Below are positions 1 through 10,066 of a stretch of DNA of 64,000 bases, in pieces. The position numbers were made by a program, and so were the translations under genes. Position 1 is the stretch's first letter, and each line of letters starts with the position of its first letter. The notes beneath the pieces are model-generated. The model made no database searches, was not told where the DNA came from, and saw only the letters and a list, made by a program, of their open reading frames with translations. The stretch is from ZC4RG29 sp964521255 (GTDB taxonomy: Bacteria; Bacteroidota; Bacteroidia; Cytophagales; Cyclobacteriaceae). The stretch lies in NCBI GenBank assembly GCA_964521255.1, contig CAZFRM010000018.1:37583-101582 (forward strand). Reading direction: 5' to 3'.

Positions 1-2689
1 CCGTTGAATTAGGCGTTGATCCCGTTGCGAAAATCAACATCTGCTTACGCTTGTTAAAGAAATATTCAAATGAGAAGTCGATCTTATTGCCAAAGAGAAT
101 AGCGTCCACTCCGATGTTTGAATTGTTAGACACTTCCCAGGTATAATTAGGGTTAGCTACTTTACCTTCTTCGAGAGTAGTTGCTACCTGACCATTTATT
201 GGATAACTGTCGGGATCATAAAGTGACAGGTAAGCATATTCAAGAGGTCGTTCATCCGTCAAAGGAAAACTCGGATCGTAAATCAGGTCGTTCCCCATTT
301 GTCCATAGGATGCCCTGATCTTCAGGCGGTTGACAAATGATACATTAGAGAAGAAGGGTTCATTAGATATGTTCCAACCAACGAGAATACCAGGGAAAAA
401 TCCAAAGCGGTTGCTTTCCGGGAAATAAGAAGAACCGTCGTATCTCCAGAGGAACTCAGCAAGGTATTTTTCCTGGTAATTGTAATTGATCCGGCCATAG
501 TAGCCTAAGCGTGCACGGTGATATGTATTTCTATTGTCATTTCCACCGCTTATCAACTGCGTTGGTCCACCGAAGAAAGGTTGATCAATTGCTGTGGAGA
601 TATACTCTCTGCGGTAAGAAGAAATATAGTTTCCTTTAAATTCTTCACGCGTAGCGCCTACTAAAAATCCGAAGTAGTGATCTCCAACCGTTTTGTCATA
701 ATTCAACAATGCGGTAAGGTTGGTGTTAAGTATATCCGTGTTAGATTGAGTAAGCCTGGGATCGGTAAAGGTTGATCGCATAGCTTTTGTCAGTTGTGGA
801 GTTACACCATCAGCTTCATAACTCACCCTGTCCCATGTGTAGAGGTACCATGGGGTTTCCCATTTCTTATTTTTTTCGAGGGTTTTGTCAACTGCACCCA
901 TTAAGGTAAGTTTTAAACCTGAAATCCATGGATTAGTGATTACAAGGCTACCGTTAGTTTGAAGATAATCCGTTGGATTTTTTTCATACCCGGTAGCATT
1001 AGTTGTGATAACGTAAGGGTTCTGACCGTTTTCGATATCAGGTCCTGGCAAACCGTTCGGCCACACCTCGGGTTCAGTAGGTCTTCCTCTCATAAGCATA
1101 CGGAATATTGAACCAGCAGATTGCGTTGGGAAATTTCGATCTTCTTCCCGAGCCATAATACCGAAGTTGGCGTCAATATATTTGTTAACCTTTATATCCA
1201 TGTTGATCCGGAAATTATACTGCTTGTAGTATGTAGCAGAATTCTTATAGATGGCATCCTGATAAATGTACCCCAGGGAAGTCATGTACCTTATATTTTC
1301 AGATCCGCCAGTGATCTGCAAATTATGTCTCTGCTGTGGAGACCATGTTTTCAAAGCGTCGCCAAACCAGTCTGTGTCCGGATAGCCCCAGGGATCACTA
1401 TGGTCTGCATGTTTCGCCACTGCGCTCGGGCTGTAATTCGCATTAACGGTAGTCCCACCGGTAGAGGTGTAGGTACCGGTTTGTTGAATGGATTGCCATG
1501 CCTGAGCCCACTCCCCGGAGGGAATATTTTTGTAAATGGGAATCTCGTTCATGATGTTTGCATACTCAACAGCGTTTGACATCGTTGGCGTGCGGGTAGG
1601 TTGAGCCCACCCCTGATTGAAATCATAGGTAACCGTGGCTTTGCCTGATTTTCCGCGTTTGGTTGTAATGAGAATTACGCCATTTGCTGCGCGTGAACCA
1701 TAGATAGCTGATGAAGCATCTTTCAAAACAGATATGCTTTCAATATCCTGTGGACTGAGTCTGTTTAAGCCACCATCACGATCCGGGATTCCATCAATAA
1801 CAACGAGGGGTTCTGCGTTTCCAATAGAATTAACGCCACGTATTCTGATGGTTGAGGCATCATATCCCGGTTCACCGCTTGTTTGCACAGCGACAACTCC
1901 GGCAAGACGCCCGGCAAATGAATTGGAGAGGTCTATAGCAGGGGACTTTTGCAATTCGGCACCATCAACTGCAACAACGGCGCCTGTCACCGTTACTTTT
2001 TTCTGTTCACCGTATCCAACCACCACCACTTCTTCGAGTGATTGTATATCCAGTATCATCTTCATGTCGATGGTGGTTCTTGTACCAACTTCAACTTCCT
2101 GTGTCAGGAAACCAATGAAACTGAAAACCAGAACACTTGTCTGATCTGTAATTTCAAGCGAATAGCGTCCGTTTACATCAGTTGTTGTTCCAAGGGAAGT
2201 CCCTTTGACTAAAACGTTCACACCCGGTAATGGCATATCCGATTCATCTGTCACTGTCCCGCTAATGGCGGCTACAACGGACTTAATACCAGATTTGTCA
2301 TTAGGACTGGAAAATTCTTCTTCGGGTTCTTCCACCTGGAGAATTATCTGCTTTCCGATCACTTCATAACTAATACCCGAACCCAATACCTGTGTTAATA
2401 CTTCATCGAGTGAGGTATCGCTGACGTTCAGGGTTTGTTTTCCATGATCCTTAATAATCCTGGATCGGTAGGTGAATTTTACATCGACCTGTTTTTCGAT
2501 TTCTGCCAGGATATTTTTTACCTCAGCGTTTTGGAGCTGCAAGGTCAGCTTTTGGTTAAGAACCTCTTGGCCTTTCGTATCGATTGCATATCCAAAAACG
2601 ATAGATACGCTGGTAATCAATATGTTAATGAGAGTAATTCGCATAAAGAATAGCAAGGCATTTTGAAGAGGTTTAGATTTATTCTTCAT
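1..2689 (-). CDS. SusC/RagA-family TonB-dependent outer-membrane receptor (C-terminus beyond window)
   Basis: About 896 residues are present; the gene runs off the left edge, so the end of the barrel is missing. I read the frame by reverse-complementing and sampling along it, and it stays open from the ATG at 2689. Order seen: signal/anchor segment (about 15-40), STN secretin/TonB short domain (about 45-100, the contact site for FecR in known systems), carboxypeptidase-regulatory-like domain (motif PLPGVNVLVKGT), the EEVVVVGYGEQKK box, plug domain (RIRGVNSIGNAEPLVVIDG, LKDASSAIYGSRAANGVILI) and the start of the barrel. Such receptors take up glycans or peptides with a SusD lipoprotein, which would lie left of the window. 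The STN domain and the adjacent fecR and sigma genes indicate ligand-induced transcription. Substrate unknown. The family call is secure. Confidence 0.96.
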   Translation of the reverse strand, partial: MKNKSKPLQNALLFFMRITLINILITSVSIVFGYAIDTKGQEVLNQKLTLQLQNAEVKNILAEIEKQVDVKFTYRSRIIKDHGKQTLNVSDTSLDEVLTQVLGSGISYEVIGKQIILQVEEPEEEFSSPNDKSGIKSVVAAISGTVTDESDMPLPGVNVLVKGTSLGTTTDVNGRYSLEITDQTSVLVFSFIGFLTQEVEVGTRTTIDMKMILDIQSLEEVVVVGYGEQKKVTVTGAVVAVDGAELQKSPAIDLSNSFAGRLAGVVAVQTSGEPGYDASTIRIRGVNSIGNAEPLVVIDGIPDRDGGLNRLSPQDIESISVLKDASSAIYGSRAANGVILITTKRGKSGKATVTYDFNQGWAQPTRTPTMSNAVEYANIMNEIPIYKNIPSGEWAQAWQSIQQTGTYTSTGGTTVNANYSPSAVAKHADHSDPWGYPDTDWFGDALKTWSPQQRHNLQITGGSENIRYMTSLGYIYQDAIYKNSATYYKQYNFRINMDIKVNKYIDANFGIMAREEDRNFPTQSAGSIFRMLMRGRPTEPEVWPNGLPGPDIENGQNPYVITTNATGYEKNPTDYLQTNGSLVITNPWISGLKLTLMGAVDKTLEKNKKWETPWYLYTWDRVSYEADGVTPQLTKAMRSTFTDPRLTQSNTDILNTNLTALLNYDKTVGDHYFGFLVGATREEFKGNYISSYRREYISTAIDQPFFGGPTQLISGGNDNRNTYHRARLGYYGRINYNYQEKYLAEFLWRYDGSSYFPESNRFGFFPGILVGWNISNEPFFSNVSFVNRLKIRASYGQMGNDLIYDPSFPLTDERPLEYAYLSLYDPDSYPINGQVATTLEEGKVANPNYTWEVSNNSNIGVDAILFGNKIDFSFEYFFNKRKQMLIFATGSTPNST

Positions 2690-2856
2690 AATTTTGATTG
2701 TTTTTGTGTACTGATTAAGAGCAAAAACTCGATGTCGCCCCGATGCCTCGGGACGGCGTGACGGGTCGGTGATGGTTCCAGCATCATCGACCTACTTTTT
2801 TATGGAAGGTTGTACTGTTATTGCATAGATTTTTGGTTTTGGTTTAACATAACTAC

Positions 2857-3894
2857 TTATTGGCATCCATTGCTTTTTATGGCAATCATGGAATCAGTGA
2901 TTTTGTATTGTGCATTAATAGCCTTACAAATGATTTCGATGCGCTCATAAAGTCCTTCTTCATTCATAGAAGTAGTCAATGAGCATCCCGCCAGCATTTC
3001 TTCATCGAACACGATATCAATTCCGTAATTTTGTTCGAGCACTTCGAAAATTTTAACCACCGGAGTGCCATCGTATTTCATTTCAAATAATGTTGGTTTC
3101 GATAAAATAATAGCGGGTTCGTCAACAAGCTTCTTCAGGAAATTTTCTTCAACCGTGCTGTATACAACTTCCTGGTTAGGTGTTAAAATGATTTCTTCTT
3201 TTGCTCCATTATTAATATTGGGCGAAGCTTCCGATTTGGTAACAAGCACTCTACCCGTTTTTACGGCTACCGTTATCTGATCCTCATTTTCATACGCCTT
3301 TACATTGAAGCTTGTTCCTAAAACTTTAATGGTAACATCTCCAGTAGTGATGATAAAAGGACGAGCCTTATTTTTTGCAACATCAAAAAAAGCTTCGCCG
3401 GTTAATCTTACTTCTCTTTTGGCTTCTGAAAAGATTGCAGGAAATTCAATTGAACTATTGGGTTGTAATAGAACTACAGATCCGTCAGAAAGTACCTGGT
3501 GAGAAATTACTGATGTCTTGTTTGTGATTTTTTTTATGCCTTGCTCCTGCGCCTGGGTGATCGTTACTGCGGATTTAGGACTGGTCTGTTGATAAAGGAA
3601 TGCACCTATGCCAGCAACGGCTAAGAGAATAATAGCCGCCGCCCATTTCATTGGGGCAAGATGAAAGGGAGGACTTTTTCTTTGAATTGTCAGGGAGCTT
3701 GAATTTATTCTTTCTTTTATCTGTGCCAACACCCTTTTTTCTATTTCGATCTCGTTGAAGGAGTCAGGTACTGCAGAATTGTCACTTACCTCATCAAAAG
3801 AAGTGTACCATTTATCAATCCGTGCGGATTCCTCTGGGGTAGTTTCTCCTCGCATATATTTTTTGAGGAGCTCACTTGAAATTTTATTTTTCAT
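2857..3894 (-). CDS. FecR-family anti-sigma factor / signal transducer
   Basis: 345 residues. A cytoplasmic N-terminal part (about 1-80) is followed by one membrane segment (about 84-102, AAAIILLAVAGIGAFL) and a periplasmic FecR domain with the typical sequences LSDGSVVLLQPNSSIEFP and REVRLTGEAFFDVAKN, then a C-terminal DUF4974-like domain. In the known pathway the STN domain of the loaded receptor contacts the periplasmic FecR part, which then frees its ECF sigma factor. It sits between the sigma gene (upstream, 223 bp away) and the SusC receptor (167 bp downstream), the standard order. The start ATG gives a normal cytoplasmic domain. Confidence 0.95.
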   Translation of the reverse strand: MKNKISSELLKKYMRGETTPEESARIDKWYTSFDEVSDNSAVPDSFNEIEIEKRVLAQIKERINSSSLTIQRKSPPFHLAPMKWAAAIILLAVAGIGAFLYQQTSPKSAVTITQAQEQGIKKITNKTSVISHQVLSDGSVVLLQPNSSIEFPAIFSEAKREVRLTGEAFFDVAKNKARPFIITTGDVTIKVLGTSFNVKAYENEDQITVAVKTGRVLVTKSEASPNINNGAKEEIILTPNQEVVYSTVEENFLKKLVDEPAIILSKPTLFEMKYDGTPVVKIFEVLEQNYGIDIVFDEEMLAGCSLTTSMNEEGLYERIEIICKAINAQYKITDSMIAIKSNGCQ

Positions 3895-4018
3895 TGAAGG
3901 CCGGTCTATGGTTAACTGAGAGGTAAGTCAGTTAACACCCGGTTTTCCCCCACTCACTTATGAAAATATTTTTTAATTATAATTAGCAGGTGGGTTGTCC
4001 GAATGGACTCCTTCGGAG

Positions 4019-4107
4019 ATTAGCCGATTTGATGCACCATATAATTGTCAATGTACCGATGTACCTATTGGGTGTGACCATCGGCTAATTATCACATTGG
4101 CAAATTA
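4019..4107. repeat. ATTAGCCGAT inverted repeat, dispersed family
   Basis: A perfect 10-bp inverted repeat (4019-4028 and 4080-4089) lies in the sigma-fecR gap. The stretch 4081-4104, read on the minus strand, matches 33291-33314 at 23 of 24 positions, so this is one copy of a dispersed element. A shorter relative is at 56205-56256. It could form a stem in RNA from either strand. Confidence 0.6.
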
Positions 4108-4117
4108 ATTTAATACG

Positions 4118-4669
4118 TCAGAGAAAGTGCCTGAGGCTTAGTTTCAGCACTTTGAAAGCTTTGCTTAGTTGATTTTCGACTGTTTTTTCGGAAATGCCTA
4201 ATTCACTGGCTACTTGCTTCATGGAAAGGTTTTCCTGGCGGTAAAGCCTGAAAATCTTTTGTCTCTTGGCGGGGAGTTTTTCTATCTCGCGGTTTAAGGC
4301 TTGATTCAGATCTTCATGAAGAACCATTTCTTCCGTTGAATTGATCACACGTTTATCAGGAACAGTTTGTGTTTCCAAATATACTTTTCGCGACAGTTCA
4401 CGGTGGAAATGATTAATTACTTTGTATTTAACGGCAGCAAGCAGATAAGAGGAGAGATCGTCAATTACGAGTGACTCTCGTTTTTCCCACAAGCTTGTAA
4501 AAATATCCTGAATTAATTCTTCTGATATCTCTCTTGATTGAACACGTCTGTAAGAAGCATAGTACAGACGTTTCCAGTAACGATGATAAATTTCCTCAAA
4601 AGCAGCAAACTCGCCTTTCTTGAGAAAATCCAATAAGCACTTTTCTGAATATGTATAGAACTTACTCAT
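4118..4669 (-). CDS. ECF RNA polymerase sigma-70 factor (Bacteroidetes expansion family)
   Basis: 183 residues, normal for the family. Region 2 lies at about 20-90 (EEIYHRYWKRLYYASYRRV, then SEELIQDIFTSLWEKRE) and region 4 at about 125-175 (LPAKRQKIFRLY, MKQVASELGISEKTVENQL). There is no region 3, as usual for ECF factors. It is expected to be held by the FecR protein encoded next and to drive transcription of the SusC receptor operon. The 223-bp gap before fecR contains an inverted repeat (4019-4028 against 4080-4089), so fecR may be only partly co-transcribed with it. Confidence 0.95.
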   Translation of the reverse strand: MSKFYTYSEKCLLDFLKKGEFAAFEEIYHRYWKRLYYASYRRVQSREISEELIQDIFTSLWEKRESLVIDDLSSYLLAAVKYKVINHFHRELSRKVYLETQTVPDKRVINSTEEMVLHEDLNQALNREIEKLPAKRQKIFRLYRQENLSMKQVASELGISEKTVENQLSKAFKVLKLSLRHFL

Positions 4670-4964
4670 TCTCTATTAAGGTTAAGGCGAAGATTCTTGT
4701 GCTGATTGAATCCGCCATTAATTTATACATTTTTTCAGAAATCGATTACATACAGGTTTATTTACCTTTCATCAAAAACTTTTTTAGTGATGTTGGATCG
4801 TGTGACTGGAGATTTCTCCTCAAATCTATCTGATCTTTATAGTCATTGAGACCATAACTTTTTTGTAACCAAATGTGCTTTCAGCAGTAATGCAGAATGT
4901 CTGTTAAAACTTAAATAAAACCTTGAGCATCGTAGCAAAGTGATTCCACCAAAACCAATGTATC

Positions 4965-7403
4965 ATGTTTAAAAATTATTTCACCCTTGCCATTCGCAAC
5001 TTGCTCAAGAGAAAGTTGTACTCCTTTATAAACATTTTTGGTTTAGCTATTGGTGTTGCAGTATGCCTGATCATTTTAAAATATGTTGATTTCGAATTAA
5101 GCTATGACAGTTTTAATAAAAATGCATCTCAAATCTTTCGCACAACAATTACCTCCTACCAAAAGGGTGAGTTTCGGGGAAGGAGTGTGCTGTCCGGATA
5201 TGCACAAGGACCATCGTTGCTTTCTGATGTTCCGGAAATAAAATCGTTTGTCCGTACACACCCCATGTATGGCGGTGCGGTCATAAGCTACAACAGACCC
5301 GACGGTGAGCCTTCAACTTTTCATGAAGACAATAATATTCAGTTTGTAGATTCAACTTTTCTCGATGTTTTTACCTATGAATCAATTCAAGGCGATCTGA
5401 ATACAGCATTGGATAATCCCACTTCGGTGGTGCTCACGAAAAAGATGGCGGAGAAATATTTTGGAAAGGATGAAGACCCTATCGGGAAAGTTTTACAAGC
5501 GTCTGGTGGATGGTCAAATGGAGATTATGAAGTGACCGCAGTAATTCAGGATGTTCCTCAGAACTCACACTTTCAATTCGATTTCCTGTTTCCCATTCAT
5601 AATCTTTTGAAGAACAATCAGTATAAAGAAGACAACGGTTGGGGATGGTATAATTTTATTACCTACGTAGAACTTCATCCTCATACCGATGTAAAAAAAG
5701 TAGAGGAGAAAATGCCTGCCTTTATTGATAAGTACCTTGGTGAGGATTTAGCGAAATCAAACAGAAAGAATATTCTGACTTTTCAACCTATCCTGGATAT
5801 ACACCTGCAACCGGGATTGGAATATGATAGTAGTAAGACTGTAAACGTGAACACTATCTATTTTTTCATCATCATCTCTGTTTTTATTCTGGCCATTGCA
5901 TGGGTCAATTATATTAATTTGTCAACGGCACGAGCGATGGAACGCGCGAGGGAGGTAGGTATTAAAAAGGCTGTTGGCGCTCATAGGGGTCAGCTTATTT
6001 CTCAGTTTATATTTGAGTCTCTATTAGTAAATTTTCTTGGTATCCTTATCGCAGTGCTGATAGCAATGGCGCTGCTGCCTTTGCTTGGAGAAATCGTCAA
6101 TAAAGATCTCTCGTTTGACTTTACTGATCCGCGGTTTTGGATAATATTGACAGGTTTGTTTGTTTTTGGATCATTAATTTCGGGAGCATATCCCGCCTTT
6201 GTGCTTTCATCTTTTAACACTACCGAAGTTCTGAAAGGAAAATCAGAAAAAATCACCGGAGGTTTTTCACTTCGTAAAGTATTAGTTGTATTTCAATTTG
6301 CTTCATCATTAATACTTATCGCCGGCACCTTTGCTATCTATAGGCAAATCATGTTTATGCAGGATAAAGACAAAGGGTTGACGATGGAGCAAATGCTTAT
6401 CGTAAATGGCCCAAGTGTCGTTGATCAAAAGAGCGCAAAGGAAAGACTCATTACGCTTAAGAATAGGTTGAAAGAAATACCCGGTGTAGTTAATGTAGCT
6501 ACTTCCGGTGCTATACCCGGTGGCGGATATAACTGGGGAACCGGTATGCGAAAAGATGGAACGCTGAGTGAAGAAAATAAAACGGGCAGTGTGGTATGGG
6601 TTGATCCGGATTTTATTGAAACGTATGACTTCACCATCCTCGCCGGAAGGGCATTTAATCCGGCAATAACTTCTGACATGGATGCAGTTTTGGTAAATGA
6701 GGCAGCGCTCACTGCTTTTGGATTGGGCTCCCCGGAAAATGCTTTAAACGAAAGAATAATTTTAGGGAGTGACACAACGGACATCCTGGGTGTTTTAAAG
6801 AACTATCACTGGAACTCGCTCAAGACTGAACACACGCCATTCTTATTTAAAGCAGATTCCATTTCAAGAAGGTGTTATTCCGTTCATCTTTCAGGCAACA
6901 ATATGAATGAAACTATTAGGGAAGTGGAAGCGAAGTATAAGGAAGCCTTCCCGGGCAATCCTTTCCATTACTATTTTCTTGACGATTTTTTTAACAACCA
7001 GTACAAAGATGAAAAGCAATTTGCCAGCATCTTCAGCTTGTTTGCAATCCTTGCGATTGCTATTGCGTGCCTTGGATTATTCGGACTAGCCTCATTCACC
7101 ACAACAGAAAAACTGAAAGAGATTGGTATTCGCAAAGTGCTGGGCGCTTCAGTGAAAAGTATAATGTCTCTTTTATCATGGCAATTCCTTAAACTTATAT
7201 TAATCGCAAGTTGCGTGGCCCTGCCGTTAACGTGGTATGCTATTGACAAGTGGCTTGGAAATTTTGCTTTCCGGATTGGATTGCAATGGGACCTGTTTGT
7301 AGTGCCCGTAGTAATTCTGATCATGCTGGCGCTTTGTACCGTGAGCCTGCAAATTTTTAAGGGAGCAAATACAAATCCAGCGAAGATCTTAAGAACGGAG
7401 TAG
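4965..7403 (+). CDS. MacB/FtsX-family ABC transporter permease
   Basis: 812 residues. The N-terminus has the typical start of this Bacteroidota family (NYFTLAIRNLLKRKLYSFIN), a first membrane helix (about 20-42), a MacB-type periplasmic core domain (about 60-240), three helices of a first FtsX domain (about 295-430, with AREVGIKKAVGAHRGQLISQF), a second periplasmic region and a final FtsX domain (about 680-800, with KEIGIRKVLGASVKSIMSLL). No ATPase gene is adjacent, so a partner ATPase encoded elsewhere is likely. Family members act in export or mechanotransmission across the envelope; the substrate cannot be read from the sequence. A second permease of the same family follows. Confidence 0.93.
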   Translation: MFKNYFTLAIRNLLKRKLYSFINIFGLAIGVAVCLIILKYVDFELSYDSFNKNASQIFRTTITSYQKGEFRGRSVLSGYAQGPSLLSDVPEIKSFVRTHPMYGGAVISYNRPDGEPSTFHEDNNIQFVDSTFLDVFTYESIQGDLNTALDNPTSVVLTKKMAEKYFGKDEDPIGKVLQASGGWSNGDYEVTAVIQDVPQNSHFQFDFLFPIHNLLKNNQYKEDNGWGWYNFITYVELHPHTDVKKVEEKMPAFIDKYLGEDLAKSNRKNILTFQPILDIHLQPGLEYDSSKTVNVNTIYFFIIISVFILAIAWVNYINLSTARAMERAREVGIKKAVGAHRGQLISQFIFESLLVNFLGILIAVLIAMALLPLLGEIVNKDLSFDFTDPRFWIILTGLFVFGSLISGAYPAFVLSSFNTTEVLKGKSEKITGGFSLRKVLVVFQFASSLILIAGTFAIYRQIMFMQDKDKGLTMEQMLIVNGPSVVDQKSAKERLITLKNRLKEIPGVVNVATSGAIPGGGYNWGTGMRKDGTLSEENKTGSVVWVDPDFIETYDFTILAGRAFNPAITSDMDAVLVNEAALTAFGLGSPENALNERIILGSDTTDILGVLKNYHWNSLKTEHTPFLFKADSISRRCYSVHLSGNNMNETIREVEAKYKEAFPGNPFHYYFLDDFFNNQYKDEKQFASIFSLFAILAIAIACLGLFGLASFTTTEKLKEIGIRKVLGASVKSIMSLLSWQFLKLILIASCVALPLTWYAIDKWLGNFAFRIGLQWDLFVVPVVILIMLALCTVSLQIFKGANTNPAKILRTE

Positions 7404-7480
7404 AGGTTAAGAGTTAATGGTTAACCCAGCCTTTGCCGGCCGTCAGGCGTTAAAAGTTAATCGTGAACGTTAATCCTGAC
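7404..7480. repeat. TTAAC-word intergenic repeat
   Basis: Quasi-repeated words of the type GTTAANNGTTAAT follow directly after the first permease. Bases 7449-7467 are identical to 10008-10026, so an exact 19-bp direct repeat frames the second permease gene. Confidence 0.55.
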
Positions 7481-7606
7481 CGATTACGAACAAAAGTGTC
7501 CTATAGAGCTCACAAGGAAATATATTTTCTTTAAAATTTAATTCCTAAATTCATTTTTGAGGATGGCACAGGAATTGACTTTGTGCCTCCGGTAATTATT
7601 TCTCCA

Positions 7607-9994
7607 ATGTTCCAGAACTTAATCAAAGTCATTTTCAGGTATCTGTTTCGCAGCCGGTTTTTTACGGCGCTCAATATCATTGGGCTCTCTATTGGCATCG
7701 GATGCTGCATTCTTATTTATCTGTTTGTCCGGTATGAATTGTCTTATGATTATTTTCACACCGGCCGAAATGAAATTTACCGGGTAATACGCCAGTCAGA
7801 AATTAATGGAATGCCCTACAACATTGGAATAACGTCAGCTCCATTTGCTTCTGCATTAATACAAGACTATCCGGAGAGAATTGGTGAGGTTACGCGGGCC
7901 ATGCCCATCAGGACTTCCGTACAGGCTAATGATAAAGTGTTCTCAGAAGATCAGTTTCTGCTGGCCGATGAAAACTTTTTCAAGTTCTTTTCTTTTCCTC
8001 TTGCGAATGGCAATGCAGGCGATGTACTGAAGCTCAGCAATAGCATTGTTGTCTCAAAAGCTTTGGCCAGGAAGTATTTTGGCGATGATGATCCTGTCGG
8101 AAAGGCGTTACGAGTTGATGGAAATCTGGACCTTGTGATTACGGGTGTAATGGATGACTTGCCAGGCCATACACATTTGCAATTCAACGCCGTTATTCCT
8201 ATTCTGTCAGCTTCGCAAGATGAATGGTATAACCAATGGTGGAGCAATACATTGAATACGTATGTAAAGGTTGAAAATAAACAAGACGTTGTTTTTCTCA
8301 ATCAAAGCTTCCCAGCCTTCATGGATAAATATTTTGGCGAAGATTTTAAGCGGGTAGGAAATAAGATTGGCTTGAAGCTTGAACCCCTGAAAGATATCTA
8401 TTTCAATTATGACACGCGCTATGAAAGAAACATTGTTCATGGAGACAAACGGTATGTATTTGTTTTTGCAACCATGGGAGTATTGTTAGTTGTTCTTGCA
8501 GCGATCAATTACGTTAACCTTACCACTGCGCAAGCTTCCAGGAGAGCGCGTGAAGTCGGAATCAGAAAAACGTTAGGATCATCTCGATGGGCGATCGCTA
8601 CCCAGTTTTTATCCGAGTCGTTTTTATTGTGTAGCCTTTCTTTAATGGTGGCGTTAATGTTTGCCCAATTAGCGGTCCCTGTATTTAATACAACATTTGA
8701 TACCCATCTTCCAGATGTTCTCAGTGAGTCGGGTGTTTGGATCTTTATGGTGTTGCTTTTGTTGGTCCTCACGGTTCTTTCAGGAAGTTATCCCGCCTTT
8801 CTGCTTTCCTCGTTCAAACCTGTGAGTGTATTGAAGGGTAACGTAAAGGGTGATATCCAGTATTTATTCTTGCGCCGCGTACTTGTTGTATTCCAGTTTT
8901 GCGTTTCAATTTTCATGATCATCACTACTTTATTTATTGACAGGCAACTGACCTTTATGCGAAATAAAGATCTTGGATTTGTTACTGATAATATTGCAGT
9001 TGTGCGTTTGAATAACCGGATGGTGGGTGAAAACATTGAAGAATTTAAAACACGGTTACTTGTCGAGAAAAGCTTTTTAAATGTCTCCATTAGTTCAGGG
9101 TACCCCGGAGGGTTCTATGATGCCACCACGATCAATGTGGAAGGAAGTGAAACCGAAGGGATTCGTATGAGAACCCTTATTACTGATGAAGATTTTTTAG
9201 CTACTATGAACATTGAACTTCTTGGTGGAAGATTCTTTAACAAAGAAATCAGAGAGGATGGAGAACGTTCCGTAGTTTTAAATGAAACTGCCGTCAAACA
9301 ATTAGGATGGACAGTTGAAGAAGCAATTGGCAGGAGAGTTTTGCGGGCACAATTTGATTCTGCTTATAAAGAGGTTATCGGTGTAGTATCGGATTATCAT
9401 TTCACATCTCTCAAAGAAAAAATCGAACCGTTGATTGTTTCGTATGGAACCATTGGGTGGGGGAGTTTACTCGTCCGCCTTAAGGACAGTGACCTCCACG
9501 AACAAGTTGCTAAAGTTCAGCAAGTGTGGGATTCTTATGGAACCGGGTTTCCTCTCGAACTTGCGTTTATGGATGATGTTGTAAATCAGCTTTACGCGAT
9601 GGAAGAGAAGCAGGGCAGAATTTTCAAGATGCTTTCCATCATTTCATTATTGATTGCTTCACTGGGTGTATTGGGGTTAGCCTCTTATCTGACGGCTCAG
9701 CGTAAAAAAGAAATTGGTATCAGAAAGGTGTTAGGTGCTGCGGAAAATCAGATAGCCCTTCTATTAACCAGGGATTTACTTCTTCTGGTACTAATCGCAA
9801 TTTTATTAGCCACACCGCTTGGCTATTGGGCTATTAAACAATGGTCTCAAAGTTTTGCCTACAGGGTATCCGTTGACGTATCCATTTTTATACTGGGATC
9901 AGGATTTGTATTTCTTATTGCCGTTGTTATTGTTGGATTCAATGCACTGCGCGCTGCATCTGAGAACCCGGTTAATTCTTTAGGTGCGGAGTGA
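7607..9994 (+). CDS. MacB/FtsX-family ABC transporter permease (second copy)
   Basis: 795 residues from the ATG at 7607 (MFQNLIKVIF). A GTG 24 bases upstream (7583) would add eight residues, but relatives begin at the MFQN-like sequence, so I prefer 7607. The architecture matches the preceding gene: N-terminal helix (FTALNIIGLSIGIGCCI), MacB-like core, FtsX helices with REVGIRKTLGSSRWAIATQF, second core, and C-terminal FtsX domain (KEIGIRKVLGAAENQIALLL). The two proteins differ clearly, so the duplication is old. No ATPase is encoded nearby. The transcript probably ends in the hairpin at 10008-10058. Confidence 0.93.
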   Translation: MFQNLIKVIFRYLFRSRFFTALNIIGLSIGIGCCILIYLFVRYELSYDYFHTGRNEIYRVIRQSEINGMPYNIGITSAPFASALIQDYPERIGEVTRAMPIRTSVQANDKVFSEDQFLLADENFFKFFSFPLANGNAGDVLKLSNSIVVSKALARKYFGDDDPVGKALRVDGNLDLVITGVMDDLPGHTHLQFNAVIPILSASQDEWYNQWWSNTLNTYVKVENKQDVVFLNQSFPAFMDKYFGEDFKRVGNKIGLKLEPLKDIYFNYDTRYERNIVHGDKRYVFVFATMGVLLVVLAAINYVNLTTAQASRRAREVGIRKTLGSSRWAIATQFLSESFLLCSLSLMVALMFAQLAVPVFNTTFDTHLPDVLSESGVWIFMVLLLLVLTVLSGSYPAFLLSSFKPVSVLKGNVKGDIQYLFLRRVLVVFQFCVSIFMIITTLFIDRQLTFMRNKDLGFVTDNIAVVRLNNRMVGENIEEFKTRLLVEKSFLNVSISSGYPGGFYDATTINVEGSETEGIRMRTLITDEDFLATMNIELLGGRFFNKEIREDGERSVVLNETAVKQLGWTVEEAIGRRVLRAQFDSAYKEVIGVVSDYHFTSLKEKIEPLIVSYGTIGWGSLLVRLKDSDLHEQVAKVQQVWDSYGTGFPLELAFMDDVVNQLYAMEEKQGRIFKMLSIISLLIASLGVLGLASYLTAQRKKEIGIRKVLGAAENQIALLLTRDLLLLVLIAILLATPLGYWAIKQWSQSFAYRVSVDVSIFILGSGFVFLIAVVIVGFNALRAASENPVNSLGAE

Positions 9995-10007
9995 GGAAAG
10001 GTTAATA

Positions 10008-10058
10008 GTTAAAAGTTAATCGTGAATTCCTTTTAAACTATTACGATTAACTTTTAAC
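10008..10058. terminator. Long hairpin between convergent genes (bidirectional terminator)
   Basis: Perfect 16-bp arms (10008-10023 and 10043-10058) made of TTAAC/GTTAA words lie between the plus-strand permease (ends 9994) and the minus-strand acetyltransferase (ends 10067). It is A+T-rich and lacks a classic GC stem, so the terminator role is inferred from position and symmetry. Confidence 0.5.
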
Positions 10059-10066
10059 CTTTTAAC

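Noticed and set aside
2690..2856. Riboswitch or small RNA between SusC and fecR genes
   Set aside because: Only a weak stem around 2770-2795 is visible and nothing matches a known riboswitch core.
4965..9994. Complete ABC exporter operon
   Set aside because: No Walker A/ATPase gene lies next to the two permeases, so they are listed as permeases only.
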